Origin: Novosphingobium guangzhouense
Lineage (GTDB): Bacteria > Pseudomonadota > Alphaproteobacteria > Sphingomonadales > Sphingomonadaceae
DNA: 64,000 nt
Direction: 5' to 3'
Assembly: GCF_002896965.1 (NCBI RefSeq)
Contig: NZ_LYMM01000062.1
Coordinates: forward strand, 183,479 to 247,478
Positions 26,601 through 35,211 of the stretch are shown one piece after another. Below the pieces are notes generated by a model. That model made no database searches. It saw nothing but the letters and a program-made list of their open reading frames with translations, and had not been told where the DNA came from. The position numbers and the translations under genes are program-made. The first letter of the stretch is position 1. Each line of letters starts with the position of its first letter.

Positions 26601-26701
26601 TTCTCTCTCCCCTGCCTTTGACGACAGAGTGCGGCCCCACACCCCGATTGCCAAGCGAAGCGCTGCGCGTCCCGGCGATATCGAGACAGCACGCGGCGCA
26701 A

Positions 26702-26738
26702 ACAAAAAGGCCGCCCACCTTGCGGCGGACGGCCCTTT
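26702..26738 (-). terminator. clpX terminator
   Basis: On the minus strand GGGCCGTCCGCC/GGTGGGCGGCC with a GCAA loop followed by TTTTTGTTT, 27 bp past the clpX stop. Confidence 0.9.
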
Positions 26739-26764
26739 TGCTTGCTGATGCAGCGGCTGCGCCG

Positions 26765-28027
26765 TTACGCCGCAGCTTCCGCCTTATCGCCCTTGAGCAC
26801 GCGGACCGGTTCCTTGCGGCCGTCCACCACGTCCTTGTCGACGACGACTTCGGCGATATCGCGTTCGGTCGGCAGGTCGAACATGGTGTCGAGCAGCAGC
26901 CCTTCCACGATCGAGCGCAGGCCGCGCGCGCCGGTCTTGCGGTCAATCGCCTTCTGGGCGATCGCCTCAAGCGCCTCGTCGGTGAAGGTAAGCTCCACGT
27001 CTTCCAGTTCGAACAGGCGCGCGTACTGCTTGATCAGCGCGTTCTTCGGTTCCTTCAGGATCTTGACCAGCGCCTCGATGTCGAGGTCGTTGAGGGTCGC
27101 GATCACCGGCAGGCGGCCGACGAATTCGGGGATCAGGCCGAACTTGAGCAGATCCTCCGGCTCAGCCTTCTGGAGCAGTTCGCCCACGCGGCGCTTGTCC
27201 GGATCGGCGACATGTGCGCCGAAGCCGATCGAGCGCTTCTGCAGGCGGTCCGCGATGATCTTTTCCAGACCCGCGAAAGCGCCACCGCAGATGAACAGGA
27301 TGTTGGTCGTGTCCACCTGCAGGAATTCCTGCTGCGGATGCTTGCGACCACCCTGCGGCGGAACCGAGGCGGTGGTGCCTTCCATCAGCTTGAGCAGCGC
27401 CTGCTGCACGCCTTCACCCGACACGTCGCGCGTGATCGACGGGTTTTCGGCCTTGCGGCTGATCTTGTCGATCTCGTCGATGTAGACGATGCCCTGCTGC
27501 GCCTTTTCGACGTTATAGTCGGAAGCCTGCAGCAGCTTGAGGATGATGTTCTCCACGTCCTCACCCACGTAACCCGCTTCGGTAAGCGTCGTGGCATCGG
27601 CCATGGTGAAAGGCACGTCGAACGTCTTGGCAAGCGTCTGCGCGAGCAGCGTCTTGCCCGAACCGGTCGGCCCGACCAGCAGGATGTTCGACTTCGACAG
27701 TTCGACGTCGCCCTGCTTGCCGCTGTGCTTGAGGCGCTTGTAGTGATTGTGGACAGCCACCGACAGGACGCGCTTCGCACGTTCCTGACCGATCACGTAG
27801 TCGTTCAGCGTCTCGCAGATTTCGCGCGGGGAGACGACTTCGCCGTCCTTGCGCCCGGCAATGCCCGCCTTGGTTTCTTCGCGAATGATGTCGTTGCAAA
27901 GCTCGACACATTCATCGCAGATGAAAACCGTAGGCCCCGCGATCAGCTTGCGCACTTCGTGCTGCGACTTGCCGCAGAAGCTGCAGTAAAGGGTGCTTTT
28001 CGCGTCAGATCCGCTCAATTTCGTCAT
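26765..28027 (-). CDS. clpX: ATP-dependent Clp protease ATP-binding subunit ClpX
   Basis: 420 residues. N-terminal zinc-binding domain with C15, C18, C37 and C40 (YCSFCGK, FICDECV). Walker A is GPTGSGKT (residues 119-126), Walker B is IVYIDEIDKI, and the RKAENPSITRDVSGEGVQQALLKL region is standard. It unfolds substrates and feeds them to ClpP; in alphaproteobacteria this includes CtrA, which links it to chpT in this window. It follows clpP on the same strand with a 124-bp gap. Confidence 0.98.
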   Translation of the reverse strand: MTKLSGSDAKSTLYCSFCGKSQHEVRKLIAGPTVFICDECVELCNDIIREETKAGIAGRKDGEVVSPREICETLNDYVIGQERAKRVLSVAVHNHYKRLKHSGKQGDVELSKSNILLVGPTGSGKTLLAQTLAKTFDVPFTMADATTLTEAGYVGEDVENIILKLLQASDYNVEKAQQGIVYIDEIDKISRKAENPSITRDVSGEGVQQALLKLMEGTTASVPPQGGRKHPQQEFLQVDTTNILFICGGAFAGLEKIIADRLQKRSIGFGAHVADPDKRRVGELLQKAEPEDLLKFGLIPEFVGRLPVIATLNDLDIEALVKILKEPKNALIKQYARLFELEDVELTFTDEALEAIAQKAIDRKTGARGLRSIVEGLLLDTMFDLPTERDIAEVVVDKDVVDGRKEPVRVLKGDKAEAAA

Positions 28028-28151
28028 TTTCCGTCTTTGGCCTCCAAGCGAGGCGACTCGCTGACTCTACTCCGGGGGAAGCCGGTTTTGCAATCCTACC
28101 GCCAAATGCTTTCGATAGGTTGAAGGACCGGCTCCCTCCTTTTCGGGTCGA

Positions 28152-28817
28152 TTACCCTTCCGCCTTGTCGGCGTCGGGCCGGGTTTCGAACACCTTGTCC
28201 ACCAGGCCGAAGGCCAGCGCTTCCTCGGCTTCGAGGAAGGTATCGCGGTCCATCGCCTTCTCGATGTCGTCGAGCGACTTGCCGGTGTACTTCACGTAAA
28301 GGTCGTTCAGGCGCCTGCGCATACGCAGGATTTCACGCGCCTGAATCTCGATATCGGACGCCATACCCTGCGCACCGCCCGAAGGCTGGTGGACCATGAT
28401 GCGCGCGTTCGGCAGCGCGATGCGCATGCCCGGCTCACCGGCGGCGAGCAGGAAGCTGCCCATCGAGGCGGCCTGGCCGATGCACACGGTCGACACGCGC
28501 GGCTTGATGTACTGCATGGTGTCGTGGATCGCCATGCCCGCCGTCACCACGCCGCCCGGCGAGTTGATGTACATCGAGATGTCCTTCGACGGATTTTCCG
28601 ATTCGAGGAACAACAGTTGCGCGACGATCAGCGAGGCCATGTGGTCTTCGACCTGGCCGGTCACGAAAACGATGCGTTCACGCAGCAGGCGCGAATAGAT
28701 GTCGAACGAACGTTCGCCGCGGCTGGTCTGCTCGACGACCATCGGCACAAGCGCGCCGGTTACGGGATCGGTGGTGAACTTTCCTTGGGCGTTGGATGCG
28801 CCGAACAGGTCGAGCAT
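28152..28817 (-). CDS. clpP: ATP-dependent Clp protease proteolytic subunit
   Basis: 221 residues with the catalytic triad S118 (GQAASMGSFLL), H143 (MVHQPSGG) and D192 (AMDRDTFL). It forms the tetradecameric chamber used by ClpX. The ATG at 28817 has AGAGGA 6 bases upstream. It is first in a clpP-clpX unit, in the usual order. Confidence 0.98.
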   Translation of the reverse strand: MLDLFGASNAQGKFTTDPVTGALVPMVVEQTSRGERSFDIYSRLLRERIVFVTGQVEDHMASLIVAQLLFLESENPSKDISMYINSPGGVVTAGMAIHDTMQYIKPRVSTVCIGQAASMGSFLLAAGEPGMRIALPNARIMVHQPSGGAQGMASDIEIQAREILRMRRRLNDLYVKYTGKSLDDIEKAMDRDTFLEAEEALAFGLVDKVFETRPDADKAEG

Positions 28818-28961
28818 GAGAGTCCTCTTTACGATTTGCCCCGCCTATGTCGCGTGGCAATGCGCGATGTTCAAGGGGGTTAACCTATCGGATGGGATTG
28901 GACGGGGGAGAACCCCGCTCCGGCGGTGTGACAGCAAGGCTTCACACCGCAGCAAACTCCG

Positions 28962-29378
28962 TCAGGCCGGGCGATCCGCATCGACACGCAGATAGCTGCT
29001 GGCGGCATCCGGATCCTGCACGTCGTAGGCGAACCACGCATTCGCCGTGTGGTCATAGACCTGCACCACGCCATCACGCACTTGCGCGGTGAAGAAGGTG
29101 GACGAACCCCGATCATAGCCGCGAGCGCTGCGTGCGTCCCCCTCGCCCTCGATTTCCAGCGAGATGAACGCCTTGTCCGTCGCGTCGAAAATCTCGGGAA
29201 GAGTGCCGCCGAACCTGGCGCCCCGGTCCCCGTCGCGCCCCTGCAGGCGGCCCTCCCGGCATTCGGCGGCGATGCGCCGGTCGCGGCCGAGGGTGTGATC
29301 GTAGAGCCCGGCAACCTTGCGGCCGGTGATGGCGGCGAAAGTCGCAGCGGCGATGAGCGAGCGGGTATGGGATTGCAT
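28962..29378 (-). CDS. Conserved hypothetical protein
   Basis: 138 residues from ATG 29378. A moderately hydrophobic start (SLIAAATFAAITG) is followed by a soluble domain: KVAGLYDHTLGRDRRIAAEC, IFDATDKAFISLEIEGEG and STFFTAQVRDGVVQVYDHTANAWFAYDVQ. Codon use and composition match the neighbours, and the sequence reads like a real protein, but I do not recognise a named family. It is divergent from the nucleosidase gene. Confidence 0.65.
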   Translation of the reverse strand: MQSHTRSLIAAATFAAITGRKVAGLYDHTLGRDRRIAAECREGRLQGRDGDRGARFGGTLPEIFDATDKAFISLEIEGEGDARSARGYDRGSSTFFTAQVRDGVVQVYDHTANAWFAYDVQDPDAASSYLRVDADRPA

Positions 29379-29503
29379 CGCCCCGACTTGGGGGCGAACA
29401 CCGCACGGATCAACCCCTGACGCTTGCCCGCCACTGCCGCATTTGCGAAACGTGTGCGCCCTATCACGCGCCCTCCCCGCTGCACGCAAATGCAGGAGAA
29501 TAC

Positions 29504-30148
29504 ATGTCCCCCACCCGTATCGCGGACAAGCGCGTGCTGTTCGTCATGGCGACCGACCACGAATACGGCCCGCACCTGAAAGCCCGCATGAGCCCGCTGA
29601 TCACGGGCGTCGGGCCGATCGAGGCGGCAGTCGGCACCACCGCCTGCCTGCAGCAACTTCAGGCGGCAGGCGAACTGCCCGACCTTGTCGTCTCGCTGGG
29701 ATCGGCGGGATCGCGGCGGTGCATGCTGGGCGCGGTCTACCAGATCGAGCGGGTATCATGGCGCGACATGGATGCATCCCGGCTCGGCTTTCCCAAGGGC
29801 GCCACGCCCTTCGCGGACTTCCCGGCGGTGATGGACCTTCCGGTCCTGCTGCCCGATGTGCCTCACGCCTCGCTTTCGACCGGAGGCGATATTGTCGGCG
29901 GGGAGGACTATGACGCTATCGACGCCGACCTTGTCGAGATGGAAACCTATGCCGTGCTGCGCGCCTGCCAGCGCTACGGCGTGCCGATGATCGGCCTTCG
30001 CGGGGTCTCCGACGGCCCCGGCGAACTGGAGCACTTGTCCGGCTGGACGCACCTGCTGGCGCTGCTCGACGAACGGCTGGCGGTGGCTGTAGACCAGTTG
30101 TTCGCCGTGCTGCAGCATGAAGAGCCGGCGGCGGGTATTACCGGCTGA
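29504..30148 (+). CDS. 5'-methylthioadenosine/S-adenosylhomocysteine nucleosidase
   Basis: 214 residues of the purine nucleoside phosphorylase superfamily: TGVGPIEAAVGTTACL (substrate loop), VVSLGSAGSRRC, DLVEMETYAVLRACQRYGVPMIGLRGVSDG with the ribose-binding Glu pair and the catalytic Asp in the SDG segment. It hydrolyses MTA and SAH to adenine plus the thioribose product. A strong ribosome-binding site (CAGGAG) lies 7 bases before the ATG. Somewhat shorter and more divergent than E. coli MtnN, so a related nucleosidase function is possible. Confidence 0.85.
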   Translation: MSPTRIADKRVLFVMATDHEYGPHLKARMSPLITGVGPIEAAVGTTACLQQLQAAGELPDLVVSLGSAGSRRCMLGAVYQIERVSWRDMDASRLGFPKGATPFADFPAVMDLPVLLPDVPHASLSTGGDIVGGEDYDAIDADLVEMETYAVLRACQRYGVPMIGLRGVSDGPGELEHLSGWTHLLALLDERLAVAVDQLFAVLQHEEPAAGITG

Positions 30149-30240
30149 CTGCCGCAATCCCTTCGGGTCGCCGATAGAGGCTGGCGCCGAACCGCGCCTT
30201 GCGCCATCCTGCCTGTTCCCCAGCCTTCGCAGGAGACCCT

Positions 30241-30927
30241 GTGTACCGTTCCACGATGCTAGCCGTAAGTGCAATCGTTACAATGGCGCCCGCCGCCGCC
30301 CTTGCAGAAACACCCCGCGAACTGCTGACGACCGCCGCCTTCCAGACAGCCAACAAGCCGCGCGCGCTGGAACTGGTGAAACAGGCAATCGCCGCCTCCG
30401 AAAAGATCCTTGCCGCCCGCCCCGGAGATCGTGAAGCCACGCTGCAAAGAGCGATCGCCATCGGCTATCGCGGCAAGCTGACCCGCAGCCGTTCGGACGT
30501 GCGCGCCTCGCTCGATGTGTTCCAGAAGCTGGCGGCAGCGAACCCGCGCGATCCGGAAGCGCAGATGGTCATCGCCGGGTGGCATCTGGGCGCGGTTGAC
30601 GAACTGGGCGGGTTCCTGGCCCGCACTGCCCTGGGCGCGCGCGTCTCCGCCGGGGAAGCGGCGCTGACCAGGGCGGTAACACTCGGCGGGGACCGCGCGT
30701 TCTACCCCGGCCTTGCCGCCCTTTTGCAGATCCGCAACGACCCTGGCGATATCACACAGGCCCGCCGCTGGGCCGAAGAGGCCGCGGGCGGTCAGGCGAC
30801 GACCCCGCTGGATGCACTGATGAAGCGCGCGGCCCTGACGGTGCTGCCCTCCCTTCGCGCGAACAACGGCAAGGCGGCGGCGGAACTGGCGCGCAAGCTG
30901 GTGCCCTTCGGGAAGATCGCCGACTAG
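30241..30927 (+). CDS. Exported hypothetical protein, TPR-like
   Basis: 228 residues from GTG 30241, chosen because CAGGAG sits 5 bases upstream and a signal peptide follows directly (MLAVSAIVTMAPAAALAET). The mature part is helical with TPR-like spacing (ALELVKQAIAASEKILAARPGDREATLQRAIAIGYRGKL; AALLQIRNDPGDITQARRWAEEA). I recognise no named family. It follows the nucleosidase gene by 92 bp and may share its transcript, ending at the terminator near 30960. Confidence 0.75.
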   Translation: MYRSTMLAVSAIVTMAPAAALAETPRELLTTAAFQTANKPRALELVKQAIAASEKILAARPGDREATLQRAIAIGYRGKLTRSRSDVRASLDVFQKLAAANPRDPEAQMVIAGWHLGAVDELGGFLARTALGARVSAGEAALTRAVTLGGDRAFYPGLAALLQIRNDPGDITQARRWAEEAAGGQATTPLDALMKRAALTVLPSLRANNGKAAAELARKLVPFGKIAD

Positions 30928-30954
30928 CAGGATCAGGCCGCAACACGGCAAACA

Positions 30955-30990
30955 AAACGGCCCGGTGCATCGCTGCACCGGGCCTTTTGT
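30955..30990. terminator. Bidirectional terminator
   Basis: Stem GGCCCGGTGCA/TGCACCGGGCC (30959-30969 with 30974-30984), TCGC loop, flanked by AAAAC and TTTTGTT. It ends both the TPR-like gene (plus) and tig (minus). Confidence 0.92.
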
Positions 30991-31016
30991 TATCGGTCAA
31001 GACCGCAAGGGAGGGA

Positions 31017-32585
31017 TCAGTCCTCCTTGGCAGCGGCCTTCTTCTTTGCCGGAGCCTTCTTGGCGGGCTTGGCTTCTCCAGCTTCGCCTTCAGCGTCGTC
31101 GGCCTTCTTGGCAGCGGCCTTCTTGGCGGGAGCCTTCTTCGGCTTTTCCTCGGCGGCAGCTTCGTCGGCCGGAGCTTCAGCTTCGTCCTTCTTGGCAGCG
31201 GCCTTCTTGGCGGGAGCCTTCTTCGCCGGCTTCTTGGCTTCGGCAGCCGGCTTTTCGCCGTCGGCGTCAGCTTCGATCGCGGCCTGCAGTTCGTCGCGGG
31301 TCACTTCGCGCTCGGTGACTTCGGCCTTCTCGATGAGGAAGTCGACGACCTTGTCCTCATACAGCGGCGCGCGCAGCTGGGCTGCCATCATCGGGTCCTG
31401 CTGGACATACTGCACGAAGCGCTGGCGGTCTTCGGCGCGGTACTGCGAAGCGGCCTGCGAGACCAGCATCGACATTTCCTGCGCGGTCACTTCGACGCCG
31501 TTGGCCTGGCCGATTTCCGACAGGAGCAGGCCCAGACGCACGCGGCGCTCGGCGATCTTGCGGTAATCTTCCTTCTCGGCTTCGATCTCTTCGAGAGCGG
31601 CAGCGGGATCTTCCTCGTTCTGCGCTTCCTGCACCAGCTGCTGCCAGATCTGCGAGAACTCTGCCTCGACCATGGTCGGCGGCACGGCGAAGTCGTGGCC
31701 GGCGGCCAGCTGGTCAAGCAGCGAGCGCTTCATGGCGGTGCGGGTCAGGCCGGCAGTTTCCTGCTCCAGCTGGCCGCGCAGCAGGCCGGTAAGCTGCTCA
31801 AGGCTTTCAAGGCCCAGTTCCTTGGCGAAATCGTCGTCGATCTTCGATTCGGCCGGTGCCTTCACTTCGTGAACGACGATGTCGAAGGTGGTTTCCTTGC
31901 CGGCGAGGTTTTCGGCCGGGTAGTCTTCGGGGAAGGTCACGGTGATGGTGCGTTCGTCACCGGCCTTGGCGCCGCCCAGCTGTTCTTCGAAGCCGGGGAT
32001 GAAGCGACCCGAACCGATCACCAGCGGGGCCTTCTCGGCCTTGCCGCCATCGAACTCGACGCCGTCGAGCTTGCCGGTGAAATCGATGATCAGCTGGTCG
32101 CCGTCAGCGGCCGCGCCGTCCTTGGTTTCGAAGCGCTGCTGCTGCTTGGCGATGTTCTCGACCGCTTCGGTCACGGCTTCGTCGGAGACGGGAACGGTCA
32201 GCTTTTCCAGCTTCAGGCCATCGAGCGAGGGCGCTTCGATGGTCGGCAGCACTTCGAGGCTGACGGTCAGTTCCGCGTCCTTGCCTTCTTCGTAACCGTC
32301 GGTCAGCTTGACGTCGGGGTTCATCGCCGGGCGCAGGGCGTTGTCGGCCACCAGCTTGTCCATGGCTTCACGGATCGAGGTGTTCAGCGCTTCCTGGTGG
32401 ATCGCCGGGCCGTGCATCTTCTTGACGAGGTTGGCGGGCACCTTGCCGGGGCGGAAGCCGGGCATGCGCACCTGCGGCGCGATCTTCTGGACCTCGCCCT
32501 CGACCTTCGAGGTGATGGTGGCGGCGGGAATGGTGACCGTGTAGGCGCGCTTCAGGCCTTCGTTGGTCGTTTCGACGATCTGCAT
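31017..32585 (-). CDS. tig: Trigger factor with Lys/Ala-rich tail
   Basis: 522 residues. The ribosome-binding domain includes GFRPGKVPANLVKK, the FKBP-type PPIase domain runs from about 160 to 240 (DQLIIDFTGKLDGVEFDGG), and the chaperone domain follows. After about residue 440 there is an extra tail with three KKAPAKKAAAKK-like blocks separated by acidic stretches (DEAEAPADEAAAEEK). Standard trigger factor is about 430 to 450 residues, so the tail is an addition. AGGAAGG lies 8 bases before the ATG. It binds nascent chains at the ribosome exit. Confidence 0.97.
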   Translation of the reverse strand: MQIVETTNEGLKRAYTVTIPAATITSKVEGEVQKIAPQVRMPGFRPGKVPANLVKKMHGPAIHQEALNTSIREAMDKLVADNALRPAMNPDVKLTDGYEEGKDAELTVSLEVLPTIEAPSLDGLKLEKLTVPVSDEAVTEAVENIAKQQQRFETKDGAAADGDQLIIDFTGKLDGVEFDGGKAEKAPLVIGSGRFIPGFEEQLGGAKAGDERTITVTFPEDYPAENLAGKETTFDIVVHEVKAPAESKIDDDFAKELGLESLEQLTGLLRGQLEQETAGLTRTAMKRSLLDQLAAGHDFAVPPTMVEAEFSQIWQQLVQEAQNEEDPAAALEEIEAEKEDYRKIAERRVRLGLLLSEIGQANGVEVTAQEMSMLVSQAASQYRAEDRQRFVQYVQQDPMMAAQLRAPLYEDKVVDFLIEKAEVTEREVTRDELQAAIEADADGEKPAAEAKKPAKKAPAKKAAAKKDEAEAPADEAAAEEKPKKAPAKKAAAKKADDAEGEAGEAKPAKKAPAKKKAAAKED

Positions 32586-32662
32586 TTCGATGCCTTCCTG
32601 TGCAATCCAAAGGGCCTTGCGGCCAGCATTACTGCGGCGCTACCCTCGCACAGGTGACGGAT

Positions 32663-32747
32663 TGGTGCGGGCGAAGGGACTCGAACCCCCACATCTTTCG
32701 ATACTGGTACCTAAAACCAGCGCGTCTACCAATTCCGCCACGCCCGC
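32663..32747 (-). tRNA. tRNA-Leu (anticodon UAG)
   Basis: 85 nt including encoded CCA. Acceptor GCGGGCG pairs with CGCCCGC, the D arm is class II type (GGCGGAATTGGTAGACGC), the anticodon loop TTTAGGT gives TAG, a long variable arm is present, and the T arm is GGTTCGAGTCC. It lies between tig and a small plus-strand gene. Confidence 0.97.
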
Positions 32748-32891
32748 ATGAGTGTAGCCTGAAACTCAAGGGACGGGCGCTTATAGCTTCGCGCGGCAAA
32801 GGGCAAGTGCGACGATTCGCAAGCCCCCTGCGGAACGGATCGCGCATACCGCGGGTTACACAGCCGAGGGGGCGAGAGGAGCAGGATCACC

Positions 32892-33047
32892 ATGGCCACC
32901 CAGCCGCCTATCGACAATCCCGGCGACACTCCGGCAGAGTTTCCCACGCCCGGCGACGATCCCGGTGCCCCCGACGAGACACCGCCGCAGGGACCGGACT
33001 TCGACCAGCCCGACGAAGCCCCCACGGAACTGCCGCCGCCGGACTGA
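32892..33047 (+). CDS. Small acidic proline-rich protein
   Basis: 51 residues, starting MATQPPIDNPGDTPAEF and ending PTELPPPD. It contains repeated PGD and PDE motifs, about 30% Pro, and is strongly acidic with no Lys or Arg. GAGGAG lies 8 bases before the ATG. I have an impression that similar short Pro/Asp-rich proteins occur in other sphingomonads, but no function is known to me. It looks intrinsically disordered. Confidence 0.6.
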   Translation: MATQPPIDNPGDTPAEFPTPGDDPGAPDETPPQGPDFDQPDEAPTELPPPD

Positions 33048-33111
33048 GGCATTGCGCGGAGCCCATGCTTCGCCGGGTTCAGGCGTGAGCGAGGGGAGCA
33101 AACGCTGCCCC

Positions 33112-33146
33112 GCTCGGCCCGAGCCTGTCGTCGAAGGGCCGCAACC
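33112..33146. repeat. REP-like palindromic fragment
   Basis: CCGAGCCTGTCGTCGAAGGGC resembles the GAGCCTGTCGAAG core of a dispersed sphingomonad palindrome, here with an inserted trinucleotide. The same core is found in rnpB (15410-15422). It lies downstream of sppA, in the gap after the small proline-rich gene. Confidence 0.4.
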
Positions 33147-33158
33147 CGGCCCTTCGCG

Positions 33159-35057
33159 CTACTTCCAGCCTGCCAGCCGCGCGAGCATCGCCGTGGCGGA
33201 CATTCCGCCCCCCGGCCGAGGGACCGCACGATAGTCCGGTCCCGCCGCGCAAGCCAGGCAATAGGCCTGAACGCCCTGCGCACCAAGCACGCCGTCCAGG
33301 CGCGCCACGGCCTGCGCCATCTGCAACCGCTGGCGCTGCGCCACCAGCCCGGCGAAGTCATAAGCCGCAGCCTGCTCCTGCGAACCCGAGGTCAGGCTTT
33401 CCACGAAGGCGCTGACCGAGTCCTCCGGCTCCTCCAGGTAGACCGCCTGCCATTTGCCATTACCCACGCCGCCCAGCTTCGCCGCATAGGCCAGCGCATC
33501 GTCCAGCCCGCCCATCTGGTCGACAAGGCCAAGCCGCTGGCCGTCCGCCCCCGGCCACACGCGCCCCTGGGCGATGGCATCGACCTGCTGCGGGGTCTTG
33601 CCGCGCGCCTTGCCGACGATGCCGAGGAACTTGCCGTAGATGCTTTCGACCGAGCCCTGCAGCATACCGTCAACCTCGGGCGTGAACCCGCCGAGAATGT
33701 CCGGTTGCCCGGCAAGCGGGGTTGAGCGCACGCCGTCGCTGGTCACGCCGAAGTCTGCCAGCGTCTTTTCGAAACTGGGAATGAAGGCGAAGACGCCGAT
33801 GGAACCGGTGATCGTGGCGGGCTCTGCGAAAACGCGCTGGCCGGGGGTGGAAACCCAGTAGCCGCCACTTGCCGCCATCGTGCCCATCGACACCACAACC
33901 GGGATCTTCGCATCGCGCCAGCGCTGGATCGCCCGGCGAATGCGCTCGGACGCCATGACCGAGCCGCCCGGCGAATCGATCCGCACCACAAGCGCCTTCA
34001 TGCCCTCTTCGCGGTTTTCATCCAGCAACCGGGCGATGCGATCGCCGCCTGCGGTGCCCGGCCCCGCGTCCCCGTCCACGATCTCGCCCGCGATGGTGAC
34101 GACGCCGATCTTGGCACCCTCTCCCTTTACCGGGTTCGCGGCCAGCCAGGTGGCCAGCGTCGTGTGCGCGTAATCGGGCGCATCCTTGTCCGGGTGAGCG
34201 CCGGCGCTTTCGCCGACGAGCTTTTCGACCCGCGCCTCGAATTCGGTCTGGTCACCGATGCGGTCGATCAGGCCCGCAGCCTTCGCCGCTTCGGCCATGT
34301 CATTGCCGTGCGCCCTGTTCCACCCCACCGGGTCCGCGACCATGCGATCGAGCTGCGCCCTGGGCCGCGCTTTCGCGATCTCTGCGCGCAGGGCGTTCCA
34401 CTGCGAATCGAGGATGAGCTTGAAATCCTCGCGCGCCTGGGGCGAAAGGTCGGCGCGCATATAGGGTTCGACCGCCGACTTGTAGGTGCCGACGCGATAG
34501 ACATGCGCGTTGACCCCGTACTTGTCGAAAAGCCCCTTGTAGAACTGCATGTTGCCGCCCGGCCCCGCCACGAAGGCGCCGCCCATCGGATCGACCCAAG
34601 CCTCGCTCGCGTGGGCCGCAAGCTGCACGCCGTCATCGGCATAGAGGTTGGCGAACGTCAACACCGGCTTGCCCGCCCTGCGCACCTCGTCGATCGCCGT
34701 TCCGATGTCGTGCAGGTGGACATAGCGGCCACCAAGAAAACGCGACAGGTCGAGGACGACGGCCTTGATCCGCTTGTCCTTCGCGGCAAGCCGCAGCGCG
34801 CGTTCAACGTCGCGGGCCTGGAATTCGCGGACCTGTTCTCCGCCGGAGGTCAGCAGCTGGAGCGGATCGACCTTGCTTTTTTCCTCGACCACGGTGCCGT
34901 CAAGCTGCAGCAGGAGCGCGCCGTCCTCAACCTTGCCGCCGACCGGGCGGGCCATCAGTGCGGCATAAATCACGCCGAAGAAAGCCAGCAGGAACAGCAG
35001 TGCCAGTGCGTCCTTCACGGCAACCAGCAGCTTCCAGACCTTGCGTGCGAATCTCAT
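33159..35057 (-). CDS. sppA: Signal peptide peptidase SppA, 67K type
   Basis: 632 residues: N-terminal membrane anchor (DALALLFLLAFFGVIYAALMA) and two tandem SppA domains. The catalytic Lys is K193 (VGTYKSAVEPY) in the first domain and the catalytic Ser is S397 (GTMAASGGYW) in the second, as in E. coli SppA. The segment IDSPGGSVMASERIRRAI is typical of the family. It digests cleaved signal peptides in the inner membrane, facing the periplasm. It is divergent from pyrB. Confidence 0.95.
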   Translation of the reverse strand: MRFARKVWKLLVAVKDALALLFLLAFFGVIYAALMARPVGGKVEDGALLLQLDGTVVEEKSKVDPLQLLTSGGEQVREFQARDVERALRLAAKDKRIKAVVLDLSRFLGGRYVHLHDIGTAIDEVRRAGKPVLTFANLYADDGVQLAAHASEAWVDPMGGAFVAGPGGNMQFYKGLFDKYGVNAHVYRVGTYKSAVEPYMRADLSPQAREDFKLILDSQWNALRAEIAKARPRAQLDRMVADPVGWNRAHGNDMAEAAKAAGLIDRIGDQTEFEARVEKLVGESAGAHPDKDAPDYAHTTLATWLAANPVKGEGAKIGVVTIAGEIVDGDAGPGTAGGDRIARLLDENREEGMKALVVRIDSPGGSVMASERIRRAIQRWRDAKIPVVVSMGTMAASGGYWVSTPGQRVFAEPATITGSIGVFAFIPSFEKTLADFGVTSDGVRSTPLAGQPDILGGFTPEVDGMLQGSVESIYGKFLGIVGKARGKTPQQVDAIAQGRVWPGADGQRLGLVDQMGGLDDALAYAAKLGGVGNGKWQAVYLEEPEDSVSAFVESLTSGSQEQAAAYDFAGLVAQRQRLQMAQAVARLDGVLGAQGVQAYCLACAAGPDYRAVPRPGGGMSATAMLARLAGWK

Positions 35058-35211
35058 GTATCGACCTGCCTTTCACTCACAGCCTTACCTGCCGCAGTGC
35101 GGGATAGGAAAGAGGCGGGCACCAAACCGGTTCCATTCCTTTCAAGATGCGCGATGTAATGCCGGATCGCCCTTGCTCCGATCCCCCTCGCCCCCTATGG
35201 CGTGGTCTTTA

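Noticed and set aside
30987..32657. 556-codon open frame antisense to trigger factor
   Set aside because: Mirror of the tig gene and its Lys/Ala repeat; low-complexity with no independent support.
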